A stretch of 41,462 nt of DNA from Paraglaciecola sp. (GTDB taxonomy: Bacteria; Pseudomonadota; Gammaproteobacteria; Enterobacterales; Alteromonadaceae). The notes under the pieces are model-generated. The model was not told the origin of the DNA and made no database searches. It saw nothing but the letters and a program-made list of their open reading frames with translations. Where the stretch lies: NCBI RefSeq assembly GCF_030730205.1, contig NZ_JANQVQ010000028.1:1-41462 (forward strand). Direction: 5' to 3'. This document shows positions 7,885-15,881 of the stretch, one piece after another. Both the position numbers and the translations under genes were made by a program. The first letter of the stretch is position 1, and the number at the start of each line of letters is the position of its first letter.

Positions 7885-8667
7885 CTAGAAAGAAGCGTGA
7901 GATAACGTGCCAGTGGCCATGAAATTTTCTAGCTGGCGAGTGTAAGGAGCAAGATCCAGTTGTTGTTGCACTACCCAGTCATCGTTGTAATAGCTATTTA
8001 AATAACGTTCGCCAGAATCACAGATCATACTGACCACACTGCCTTGTTGCTGGTTTTCTATCATTTGGGCAATTAAAGTCAGGGCTCCATAAACATTGGT
8101 GCCGGTAGAGCCGCCACATTTGCGCCCAAGGATTTTTTCTAACCAACGCATAGTGGCGATCGAGGCGGCATCTGGTACCTGAATCATATGATCAACCACG
8201 TCTGGCAAAAACGAAGGTTCTACCCGAGGACGGCCAATCCCTTCGATACGCGAGCCCTTTACACTGGTCAGTGTGTGGTCGCGCTGTTGATAATAATTAA
8301 AAAATACCGAGTTGTCGGGGTCAACTACCGCCAGTTGGGTATTTAAATGCAGTTCGGGGTTATAACGTAAATAGCGACCAATAGTGGCAGAGGTGCCCCC
8401 GGTGCCTGCACTTACCACTATCCAACGTGGAATAGGATGAGGTTCTAACGCCATTTGCGCAAAAATACTTTCAGCTATGTTGTTATTGCCACGCCAATCG
8501 GTAGCACGCTCAGCATAGGTAAACTGATCCATATAATGGCCGTTTAATTCATCGGCCAATTGCTGGGCTTTGGCATAGATATCTTTAGGCTCAATCTTAT
8601 GACATTCACCACCATAAAATTCGATCTGTTTGATTTTTTCGGCGGCGGTACTTGAGGTGTTAAGCCG
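7885..8667 (-). pseudogene. PLP-dependent cysteine synthase-family gene, 5'-truncated remnant
   Basis: The reading frame is open from a TGA at 8668-8670 and encodes the C-terminal two thirds of a cysteine synthase/cystathionine beta-synthase-like enzyme. Similarity begins abruptly at AEKIKQIEFYGGECH (about 8655). The phosphate-binding glycine loop SAGTGGTSATIGRYL and the late motif GRKCGGSTGTNVYGAL are present. The N-terminal domain, including the PLP-binding lysine, is missing, and the first in-frame ATG (8559) is far inside the fold. A catalytically active product is therefore not expected. Upstream sequence (8674-8923) shows no trace of the missing half, which points to a deletion or an insertion/excision event beside the tRNA gene. 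The downstream part reads without stops, so the damage may be recent or the fragment may be retained for another role. Confidence 0.8.
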
Positions 8668-8673
8668 TCACAG

Positions 8674-8923
8674 TTAGCTGCCGCACACGCAGTTTAGAGA
8701 TGTTTGTTGTTGATTTCTAAAAAAGAGAAACTGTCATTCGGCTAAAACAATACAGTTTTTTTGGGTGATTATTTATGAAATAAGAAAAATAAATGAATTT
8801 ATTCGAGGATCTAAAATAAGCGTTTAAAATTTTGTTCGGGCTGAAATACCACATATTTTTGTAGCACATGTGTAGCACGAGAAAATTGGGTTGGTAATTA
8901 CTATGGCTGAAAGCCTTTAAAAA
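8674..8923. other. AT-rich gene-less scar between synthase remnant and tRNA
   Basis: No convincing gene was found in these 250 bases. The only notable element is a direct repeat TGTAGCAC at 8860-8867 and 8871-8878 (11-bp offset), about 45-65 bp from the tRNA 3' end. Closely spaced short repeats next to a tRNA end resemble arm-type binding sites of tyrosine integrases, but no integrase gene or remnant is readable here. Confidence 0.35.
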
Positions 8924-9000
8924 TGGTGGCCCCACCCTGACTTGAACAGGGGACCTGCCGATTATGAGTCGGATGCTCTAACCAACTGAGCTATGGGGCC
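8924..9000 (-). tRNA. tRNA with CAT anticodon, best read as tRNA-Ile2 (lysidine type)
   Basis: The minus strand gives a 77-nt cloverleaf with encoded CCA end: acceptor GGCCCCA/TGGGGCC, D-loop AGTTGGTTAG, anticodon loop CTCATAA and T-loop GTTCAAG. The CAT anticodon could mean elongator Met or Ile2. The acceptor stem starts GGCCCC like E. coli ileX and carries C4-G69 and C5-G68, which are known determinants for the lysidine synthetase TilS, whereas E. coli elongator tRNA-Met starts GGCTACG. Ile2 is therefore preferred. The outermost anticodon-stem pair (T27/C43) does not match. Confidence 0.85.
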
Positions 9001-9153
9001 ATTTTTTGTGCAGATTGTTTGATACCGTGACTATGCAAAACGTAGCGGTGGCAACAAAACGGTGCGCAGTATAAGCAGTTTTATGGGGCTTGTCATTAGT
9101 TTGCATGTGAATGACTGACTGTTTGCTTGATTTTTGTGCGCTTGTTGTAAGGT

Positions 9154-9188
9154 AAAAAAGGTCGCAGGTTTTATTTGCGACCTTTTTT
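9154..9188. terminator. Intrinsic terminator after the DUF945 gene
   Basis: A 13-bp perfect stem AAAAAAGGTCGCA/TGCGACCTTTTTT with a 9-nt loop gives U-tracts in both directions. It lies 17 bp beyond the DUF945 stop codon on the minus strand and insulates it from the tRNA. Confidence 0.85.
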
Positions 9189-9204
9189 TGTGCCCATTAC
9201 CTGC

Positions 9205-10623
9205 TTATGGGATAGGTAATGGAATTGGGTTACCGTTTAAAGTGGCTTGGCTGTCTTTTAATTCTGCCACGAGTTTATAGCCGTTTGCCGTTGTTTGCAG
9301 TAGCCCTTGTTGTGCTAAATTTTGCAAAATCATTGGGGCTTGTTGCATGGCTATTTCGTCTAATTCTTCTGGCGTTGCTTGGGCCATTTGTGGGTTGCCT
9401 TGTAACTGCGACTTCAGCACTAACTTGGCCACCATCTCAGCAATGTTTTGCTCAAGCTCAATGTTGGTACTGGCTTGAATGTGGCTTAACCAATATGCGG
9501 TGTCGAGCATGTTGTCGGGTAGGGCGGTGATATTGACTAATTTGGTAAACAGTTGAGCGCTAAAATTACCTTGGTCAATGGTGCCACTCAGTTGTGCGAT
9601 ATTGAGTTCGGGTGATGCAATAAGTAAGTCCAATAAGTTCTCATCCATAAACGCCAATAGCTGTTCTTGAGTGGCGGCGGGATCGCTTTGTGGGTTTTGC
9701 ATGACTTCTTGCATTTGGTTTTGGTAGGCTTTTAAAAAGTCTGTGCTGATGTTATTCATATCAATATTAAGATGTAGGTTTTGACCTTCTGAGCCCATGA
9801 CTTGGTAACTTTCGACTGAGTATGACGATAAAATATGGAAGAGCTTATTGGCTTGATCTGCATCACTTTCTGCCGTTATGACGGTATTGGTGACATTGCT
9901 GGTCATGGTGGCATCTTGTTCATCTTTAAAGTTCATCGCGGCAATGCTAACTTTGACGATTGAGTCGTACACCTCACCCGAGAAGATTTGGTCTAGTGTT
10001 GCGTCAATGCTGGTATCGAATTGAATATTGTCAATGGAGGCATGTTTACCGTCGCCGTCGATGCTCATTTTTTCGATGTTAGCCAGATAATTTATATGTT
10101 TACCCTGTATTTCGCCGCTGCCTTGATAGCCGCTAAAACGCATCGAGATTTCTTGAAATTCTTTGATGGTCACGTTGAATGGCAAAACACGGTCGCTGAT
10201 AGACGTTGCGCCTAATAGGCTGGTTTTGGCATTAAAACGATAAAGTGCTTGTTCAGCGGCAAAGTCGAGTTTTTCTCGTAAACTGTCACCTTGATAACTG
10301 ATACTCCAAGCCTCGCGGCCAATACCAATTTGTTCACCCATTAAAATCGGGCCATGTTGGGCACTGAAGTCAAGTTGAAAGGTGAGGGCCTCTTGCATCT
10401 CGGCGTCTAATTCCGGCACGCTCAGCGCTACATCAATAACCGCTGTGGTAGTAAACCAAGTGGAATGAACTTCTTTGATACTGGCTTGATAACTGGGAAT
10501 TTCATTGATTTGTGCGATGTGTGCATTTAAGTTTTCGACTACTGATAAGCCGATCAATTTGGGGGCGGCAGCCACACCAGCGATAACGGCTACCGCAATG
10601 GCGCCTTTTAGGAAGTTTTGCAT
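9205..10623 (-). CDS. DUF945 (YdgA-like) envelope protein
   Basis: The 472-residue protein begins with a short charged segment and one hydrophobic helix (MQNFLKGAIAVAVIAGVAAA), either an uncleaved anchor or a signal peptide. It continues as a soluble domain facing the periplasm. The layout matches DUF945/YdgA: an N-terminal VENLNAHIAQINEIPSYQ segment, the STWFTTTAVIDVAL strand pair, and a C-terminal part rich in Gln (about residues 290-440: AYQNQMQEVMQNP, ATPEELDEIAMQQAP). The family is about this length and its molecular role is not established. The gene stands alone on the minus strand with its own terminator. The Ala/Gln-rich C-terminus resembles other marine members. Confidence 0.8.
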   Translation of the reverse strand: MQNFLKGAIAVAVIAGVAAAPKLIGLSVVENLNAHIAQINEIPSYQASIKEVHSTWFTTTAVIDVALSVPELDAEMQEALTFQLDFSAQHGPILMGEQIGIGREAWSISYQGDSLREKLDFAAEQALYRFNAKTSLLGATSISDRVLPFNVTIKEFQEISMRFSGYQGSGEIQGKHINYLANIEKMSIDGDGKHASIDNIQFDTSIDATLDQIFSGEVYDSIVKVSIAAMNFKDEQDATMTSNVTNTVITAESDADQANKLFHILSSYSVESYQVMGSEGQNLHLNIDMNNISTDFLKAYQNQMQEVMQNPQSDPAATQEQLLAFMDENLLDLLIASPELNIAQLSGTIDQGNFSAQLFTKLVNITALPDNMLDTAYWLSHIQASTNIELEQNIAEMVAKLVLKSQLQGNPQMAQATPEELDEIAMQQAPMILQNLAQQGLLQTTANGYKLVAELKDSQATLNGNPIPLPIP

Positions 10624-10677
10624 AAGAGTATTTCCCTATATTTTTTTAGTTAGAATAATAAAACTGGGTGAGTCGTA

Positions 10678-13383
10678 TTAAGTGGGTTGATTAATATACA
10701 GTTTACGGCGTAAACGGGCGGGCAAAATTAGCATAGCTAGGCAGAGTAAAGCAACTAGGCTGCCGCCACTTCCTCCTGTTGGTGTAGTGCTGTTGGTACT
10801 CACTACGTTGACCTGCACACTGTCGGTGGCGTTTAGGCCAAAATCGTCGCTTACGGTGAGGCTAAACGTTAATGTGCCGGCCACTGCTGGCGCGGTAAAC
10901 GAGGCTTGTGCGGTATTAGCATTATTTAAAGTAACGCTCGTGCCCGCAGTTTGCTGCCACGCAAAACGTAAGGTACGCGCTTCAGGATCATTGCCTGTGC
11001 CGTTTAACTGGCTTGATTGGCGAGTATTAACCTGAAAATTTTCACCGGCGTCAGCTTGTGGTGCTTGATTGGATTCGTCATCAAATATAGTAACGGCTAA
11101 GCTTGTTTGTTGGCCTAAAAAGCGTGCTTCAGGGGCGTGCAGTATAATCGTAAATGACTCGTCAGGCTCAGATTGCGTATCGTTTAGCACGCTAATTGGA
11201 AAGGTGCGATTGCTGCTATCACCGGCTTGCCAAGTTAAAGTCCCTTGAGAGTCGGCGATATCTTGCCCAACCATGGCCGAGCCGGATTGCACACGGTATT
11301 CAATATTTATTTGTTCTTCACTGCCGCCAATGCGTTCAACGATTACCTCAAATTCGCCGTCGGTTTCTTTTACTTGCAAGGTACTTTGGGCAAAGCTGAT
11401 GGTGCCTGTTTGACTCAGGCCGGTAATTTTAAGCTGCAATATATTGGGATTGCCAAGGGCAATGCCATTAGTTGGGTTAATGAGGCGTACAAAAAAGACT
11501 TCGTTGGGCTCTGCGAGCGAATCGGTATTGATGCTAATCGACATGTTTTGTGGCGTGTTGTCATTGGCTGGCCAGCTTAGCTCGCCTTGAGTGATGTCGT
11601 AATCACTGCTTTCGGCAGACCCACTGAGTACTTCATAAGCGACCGTACCGCTATTAGTCCCACTTTTAGTGACCGAAATTTGTGCGGTATCACCTTCATT
11701 AATCTCTAGAACGCCTTGGCTAAAGGCCACACTGGCGCTATTTGCTGCCAAGGTATTGTCTTGTAAAACAAATAAGCCACTGTTGATATCACTGACAAGG
11801 ATGTTGCCGCTGGGCAAAAATGGGTAAACACCCCATGCACCGTTAAATGCTCCATTGTCAGACACCGGATAGGTATCAAAATAGCCAATTTGCTGTGGAC
11901 TTGCGGCTTGAGTGATGTCGAGCACGGTTAAACCACGCTCGTAATTTGACATAAAATAGCGGTTACCACGCACAAAACCATTGTGATCAATGGCGCGAGT
12001 GGGGCCTGTCCATGTGCCGACAAGAGTAGGGGCCGTTAGATCACTAATTTCAAATATGTTTAAGGTGGTGTTGATGCCATGGCGCTGTTCGTCAAGCTCG
12101 TCGTGGACAATGACGTATTGTTTGTCTTCGGTCCACCAACCAGAGTGGGTGTACTCGGCTAAAGGATAGGTGGTGTTGCTAAGCTCTGTCGCTTGATTGG
12201 CATTGCTGTGATCCCAAATTCGTAAGCTGGTTTCGTTAAAATCAAGTAGCACCTGGCAGCCTAATGCAGTGGCATTAACACAATCGCTTTGCGAACGGCT
12301 ATCGGTAATCAACAGTGATGAGGCGTCATGGGTGTAGTCACTACGGCTCGCATTAGGCAACTGATACTGCAAACTAGGTGACTCTGGATTAAGTAGGCTA
12401 TATGAGCGAAATGCCCCGTTTGAGCGATTAGAACCCGTCACGTGCAGTAATGGCTGGCTAGTGTTGTGGGCAATGTTTAAACCGTAATCCACGTTGCTGA
12501 TATATACGTTGTGCGCTGAGGCATCGAGGGTTTGGCGGCTGGCTACACTGATACTCTGGGGCAGGTTCGATAAATTAATAATGGTAAGACCTTCACTGAC
12601 ATTGTCAGCACTGGCATAGGCGTAGGCTTTCCAGCGATTTTCCGTGACATCAAAATATTGCCATACTTTGATATCTCGCCACGTAGTGGCTTGCCCGCTA
12701 ATACTTCCTACAATTACTGGGCTTTCAGGTTGGCTTACATCCACCACGCTAATGGCGTTGCTTAGGCCAATTAACGCGTATTCTTTACCGTTATTTAAAT
12801 CAACATGACCCCAAATATCATTGGCAGACTGTGGCGATGAAGGAAAGTCGGCCAATGCTACATGAGACAACAACGAAATGTTTTCACACGCAAAACCACT
12901 CGCTTGCCCGGCCGTGCAGCTTTGTGCTCCTTGGCTTTTTTGCATGACACTAAGCGGGCTAAAAGCACTGTTTTTGGCCATTAAACTGATTTGCGGTAAG
13001 GATTTGCTGTCGCGAATGACATGAAAGCCTTGCTGGCTGAGTTGCTCTGCATATTCAGCAGGCACGCCACTGATACTGGTAACAAAAGTGTCTGGATTTT
13101 GATTTTGATACTGATCAACCTGGTCGAAACCGGCTAAAACGGGAGTAACTTGACCGCTTAGATACAGTAAGTCTTCGGCAGAGGTGATGTGGTATTGGCC
13201 CTGTGCTACTAATATTTTGTCACCTTTGGCGGCATGCTGCGCTGCGTAAGTAACTGTTTTACAGGGTCTAAATCGGTTATTGCATAAACCTTCGTCAAGC
13301 CCATTATTGGCAACAAATCTGGCTTTATCGTGCTCTGCATGTGCGTGAATCCCTTGACTGAGCACCAAGGTAAGCAGCATCAT
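10678..13383 (-). CDS. Large secreted choice-of-anchor B protein: LVIVD-like repeats, two Calx-beta, PKD-like domain, GlyGly-CTERM
   Basis: From the ATG at 13383 the product has 901 residues. A signal-like stretch (MMLLTLVLSQGIHAHA) is followed by a right-handed-repeat-like segment (NNRFRPCKTVTYAAQHAAKG). Beta-propeller or LVIVD-type repeats come next (VDVSQPESPVIVGS, VLDITQAASPQQIGYF). Two Calx-beta domains (about 548-660 and 663-765) each carry an EPNE/EPDE acidic motif, followed by a PKD/Ig-like domain (about 769-865). The tail GGSGGSLVALLCLAMLILP plus RLRRK is a GlyGly-CTERM sorting signal, cut by rhombosortase in families that use it, so the protein is probably exported through type II secretion and surface-linked. 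The frame stays open to 13539; a GTG at 13410 would give a more basic signal peptide. The ATG is preferred because it leaves room for a promoter before the divergent mbnP-like gene. Function unknown. Confidence 0.82.
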   Translation of the reverse strand: MMLLTLVLSQGIHAHAEHDKARFVANNGLDEGLCNNRFRPCKTVTYAAQHAAKGDKILVAQGQYHITSAEDLLYLSGQVTPVLAGFDQVDQYQNQNPDTFVTSISGVPAEYAEQLSQQGFHVIRDSKSLPQISLMAKNSAFSPLSVMQKSQGAQSCTAGQASGFACENISLLSHVALADFPSSPQSANDIWGHVDLNNGKEYALIGLSNAISVVDVSQPESPVIVGSISGQATTWRDIKVWQYFDVTENRWKAYAYASADNVSEGLTIINLSNLPQSISVASRQTLDASAHNVYISNVDYGLNIAHNTSQPLLHVTGSNRSNGAFRSYSLLNPESPSLQYQLPNASRSDYTHDASSLLITDSRSQSDCVNATALGCQVLLDFNETSLRIWDHSNANQATELSNTTYPLAEYTHSGWWTEDKQYVIVHDELDEQRHGINTTLNIFEISDLTAPTLVGTWTGPTRAIDHNGFVRGNRYFMSNYERGLTVLDITQAASPQQIGYFDTYPVSDNGAFNGAWGVYPFLPSGNILVSDINSGLFVLQDNTLAANSASVAFSQGVLEINEGDTAQISVTKSGTNSGTVAYEVLSGSAESSDYDITQGELSWPANDNTPQNMSISINTDSLAEPNEVFFVRLINPTNGIALGNPNILQLKITGLSQTGTISFAQSTLQVKETDGEFEVIVERIGGSEEQINIEYRVQSGSAMVGQDIADSQGTLTWQAGDSSNRTFPISVLNDTQSEPDESFTIILHAPEARFLGQQTSLAVTIFDDESNQAPQADAGENFQVNTRQSSQLNGTGNDPEARTLRFAWQQTAGTSVTLNNANTAQASFTAPAVAGTLTFSLTVSDDFGLNATDSVQVNVVSTNSTTPTGGSGGSLVALLCLAMLILPARLRRKLYINQPT

Positions 13384-13390
13384 GCCGCTT

Positions 13391-13419
13391 TTGCATAAAC
13401 GTATTATCACAGTTATTAC
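13391..13419 (+). promoter_or_regulatory. Candidate sigma-70 promoter for the MbnP-MbnH operon
   Basis: TTGCAT (13391-13396) is separated by exactly 17 nt from TATTAC (13414-13419) in the 91-bp gap between the two divergent start codons. Transcription would begin near 13426, which supports the short start of the MbnP-like gene at 13475. The match to consensus is moderate. Confidence 0.35.
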
Positions 13420-13474
13420 CCAAAAGATGATTAACGATAGATTAACAACAAGATGTCGATTTTTACACCAAGCT

Positions 13475-14269
13475 ATGCAAAATACTTTGGTGTTAGTTTT
13501 TATTTTACTGTCCAGCGCCTGTAGCAAGTTGCAAGACAAGCCCGCGCTGAGCGAGATTAAAGTAGAGGTGTTTTTTCAACAAGCTCCCATAAGGTGCGAG
13601 CAAATAGTAAGCTTGGATGAGCAAAACTGGCGCATCAATCAACTCGCGTTTTTTATCAGTGAGCTGAATGTTAGCCAAAATGGGGTGCAACAGGCCTTGC
13701 CTCTCACCACTAACGACTGGCAAAGCAATGATGTGGCTTTACTGCAATATACCGATTGTGCGGAACAAGCAAGTCAAACAGAACAAAGCGGCCCGCTTAT
13801 CTCTGCTTATCATGCAAGCTTACAACTTGCTGAGCCTATTGATTTTTCCGAGGTCATGCAATTGCAATTTACCCTCGGTATCCCCTTTGAACTGAATCAC
13901 CTTAATCCACTTAGCCAAGCATCGCCGCTGAATATTCCGTCAATGTTTTGGTCGTGGCGGGCCGGGCATAAATTTATGCGCCTTGATATGTTGGGTGACG
14001 AGCAAAGCTGGGTTTTTCATCTTGGCAGCACTGAATGTTATGCCGATTCTGCAATGCGAGCACCTACCATGCAATGTGGGCAACCTAACCGCCTGACCTT
14101 TGATTTGCCTAAACAGCAGCAAGGTGAGACATTGATCTTACATTTAGACCGCTTATTGAGCGGTGTTGCACTTAACAACAAAACAGCATGCTTGATGCAA
14201 CCTGATCAAGAAAGCTGCGTGCAAATCATGAAAAACATGGCTGATAATCAGGTTTTTGAATGGCAATAA
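13475..14269 (+). CDS. MbnP-family copper-binding lipoprotein (WxW family)
   Basis: From the ATG at 13475 the protein has 264 residues, beginning with a lipoprotein signal (MQNTLVLVFILLSSAC, Cys16). It carries the family hallmark MFWSWRAGHKFMRLD (about residues 157-171), the WxW signature of MbnP-like proteins, and six further cysteines probably in disulfides. In Methylosinus trichosporium the partner MbnH oxidises a Trp of MbnP to kynurenine, creating a copper site. The directly downstream gene here is MbnH-like, supporting the same chemistry. There are no methanobactin genes in view, as expected for most members of this widespread pair. The frame is open back to 13382; the ATG at 13427 would give a more basic n-region and cannot be excluded. 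The role is probably copper acquisition or trafficking in the periplasm. Confidence 0.85.
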   Translation: MQNTLVLVFILLSSACSKLQDKPALSEIKVEVFFQQAPIRCEQIVSLDEQNWRINQLAFFISELNVSQNGVQQALPLTTNDWQSNDVALLQYTDCAEQASQTEQSGPLISAYHASLQLAEPIDFSEVMQLQFTLGIPFELNHLNPLSQASPLNIPSMFWSWRAGHKFMRLDMLGDEQSWVFHLGSTECYADSAMRAPTMQCGQPNRLTFDLPKQQQGETLILHLDRLLSGVALNNKTACLMQPDQESCVQIMKNMADNQVFEWQ

Positions 14270-14270
14270 T

Positions 14271-15377
14271 ATGCTTAGTAGAAGCGTGAAATATATTGGT
14301 TTTGTAGTGGCCATTGCCGCTATAGTGGCGTGTAAACCTGCACCTGATCCTTATAAGTGGCCAATACCAATAGGATTTCCCGAACCCATCGTACCTGCCG
14401 ACAATCCGATGAGTGAAGCCAAAGTTGCGCTAGGCCGTGCACTATTTTTTGATGTTAATTTGTCGTTTAACCAATCGGTGTCGTGTGCTTCTTGCCATCA
14501 ACCTGAATTTGCGTTTGCACAAAATAGTCAGTTTGCAATGGGTGCAACGCAACAGGTGCTGAGACGCAATTCGCAAGCGCTGGTTAATATTGCTTATAAC
14601 AGTAATTTAACGTGGGCGCATTCTGGTATAAATACTATTGAGCAACAGATTTTGATACCCATGTTTGCTGAAGATCCTGTGGAACTTGGGATTACTGGCC
14701 ATGAAAAAGAGGTGCTTAACCGTTTTAATAATGCGAGGTATCGACCTTTATTTGAGCAAGCCTTTGATGAGTCTGAAGCCAATTTTGAGCGTATTGTTTT
14801 TGCCTTAGCCAGTTACGTACGCAGTTTGGTGAGTTTGAATTCGCCTTTCGATCGCTATGCTTATCTCGCTCAAGATGATGCCATGAGTGAATCGGCGCTA
14901 CGGGGTATGGAACTGTTTTTTTCAGAGCGTTTAGAATGTTTTCATTGCCACGGTGGTTTTAACTTTACCCAATCAAGTCAGCATGAAAACCAGCGCTTAG
15001 ATTTGCGGCCGTTTCACAATACCGGTTTATATAATGAAGATGGCGTTGGCGCTTTTCCCTTGCATGACCAAGGTTTGTATGAAGTGACACATAAGGCGCA
15101 GGATATGGGGCGTTTTCGTGCGCCTACCTTAAGAAACGTACAGTATAGCGCGCCGTATATGCATGATGGCAGTTTGGCTACTTTGGCTGACGTTATCGAT
15201 TTTTATGCCGCTGGTGGACGTGCAGCCGGTATTAATAACCCATTAAAAAGCCCTTTTATTCAGGGGTTTACTTTGCAAGCTGAAGAAAAACAGGATTTGT
15301 TGGCATTTTTGGCTAGTCTAAGTGATGACGCATTTTTGAGCACTGAAAATCAGGGTAAGGATCGCAAGTTAGAATAA
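14271..15377 (+). CDS. MbnH-family di-heme c-type enzyme (CcpA/MauG superfamily)
   Basis: The 368-residue protein starts with a lipoprotein-like signal (Cys21 in IVACKP). It has two heme-binding motifs, CASCH (72-76) and CFHCH (223-227), in the spacing of di-heme cytochrome c peroxidase-like proteins. The segment RRNSQALVNIAYNSNLTWAHSG and the late APTLRNVQYSAPYMHDG match the superfamily. Members of the MbnH branch use peroxide to form a high-valent di-heme intermediate that oxidises a Trp on MbnP. The ATG lies 1 bp after the MbnP-like stop, so the two are co-translated or coupled; a TTG at 14256 would overlap but is not needed. Plain cytochrome c peroxidase is the alternative, but the partner gene argues for MbnH. 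Confidence 0.87.
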   Translation: MLSRSVKYIGFVVAIAAIVACKPAPDPYKWPIPIGFPEPIVPADNPMSEAKVALGRALFFDVNLSFNQSVSCASCHQPEFAFAQNSQFAMGATQQVLRRNSQALVNIAYNSNLTWAHSGINTIEQQILIPMFAEDPVELGITGHEKEVLNRFNNARYRPLFEQAFDESEANFERIVFALASYVRSLVSLNSPFDRYAYLAQDDAMSESALRGMELFFSERLECFHCHGGFNFTQSSQHENQRLDLRPFHNTGLYNEDGVGAFPLHDQGLYEVTHKAQDMGRFRAPTLRNVQYSAPYMHDGSLATLADVIDFYAAGGRAAGINNPLKSPFIQGFTLQAEEKQDLLAFLASLSDDAFLSTENQGKDRKLE

Positions 15378-15485
15378 GCCGCGTACCTTCGCAACAATAA
15401 AGTGCAAGGCAGAAAAAACTTTGATATCTTCTTAACAAATGCAGACTAACTATATTTAGCGCCCTTGCGCAGTATGGAGAATAAG

Positions 15486-15815
15486 ATGAACGAAAAGCCT
15501 TTTTTGGTGAGTGGCCGCAATACCCTAATACATAAGATCAGAAAACTAGATTTATTGGTAACTAACGGTGAAGATCAACCTGCTGTTCTCGTAACCCATA
15601 AAGCGATTAAAGAATACACAGGAGAAATTCCTGATAACAAACGCGATGCAAAAATGAAAGAAATGGAATTGGTTGATGTCACCAGCCAAGAAATTTTTGG
15701 TGAAGAAAAAACGTTATTGTTTATTCAGACTATTAACGGCAAAGAGTACAAGGTTGATTACAGCAAACACGGCACTTCCTTATTTATCAAAATTCACCAA
15801 GAAAACGCATTTTAA
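15486..15815 (+). CDS. Small conserved-looking protein of unknown function
   Basis: A 109-residue soluble protein, start chosen at 15486 because GGAG lies 6 nt before that ATG; earlier in-frame ATGs at 15465 and 15474 lack a good site. No signal peptide or membrane helix. The C-terminal half (FGEEKTLLFIQTINGKEY, VDYSKHGTSLFIKI) looks like a small beta-sheet fold. Coding character is good and a clear terminator follows, so the gene is probably real. I do not recognise a family. It stands between the MbnH-like gene and a convergent peptidase-like gene with no obvious link to either. Confidence 0.6.
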   Translation: MNEKPFLVSGRNTLIHKIRKLDLLVTNGEDQPAVLVTHKAIKEYTGEIPDNKRDAKMKEMELVDVTSQEIFGEEKTLLFIQTINGKEYKVDYSKHGTSLFIKIHQENAF

Positions 15816-15841
15816 ATCGAGTAACGCACACGGTTTTGCTG

Positions 15842-15864
15842 GCCCTGTTTATCAGGGCTTTTTT
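15842..15864 (+). terminator. Intrinsic terminator after the small hypothetical gene
   Basis: A 6-bp GC-rich stem GCCCTG/CAGGGC with loop TTTAT is followed by six T residues, 27 bp after the stop codon. It lies 18 bp before the end of the convergent gene. Confidence 0.75.
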
Positions 15865-15881
15865 GTGGCGGTAGACAACAT

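Noticed and set aside
8860-8878. CRISPR-like or longer repeat array
   Set aside because: Only two 8-bp copies 11 bp apart; no spacer-repeat structure.
8717-8935. Minus-strand open frame of 72 codons overlapping the tRNA
   Set aside because: Runs into the tRNA gene, has low-complexity Tyr/Phe/Asn-rich sequence and no ribosome site; it is a by-product of AT-rich DNA.
13384-13539. N-terminal extension of the choice-of-anchor B protein
   Set aside because: Would overlap the divergent MbnP-like gene and its promoter region; the extension has no ribosome site, and the signal-like sequence begins near 13383-13410.
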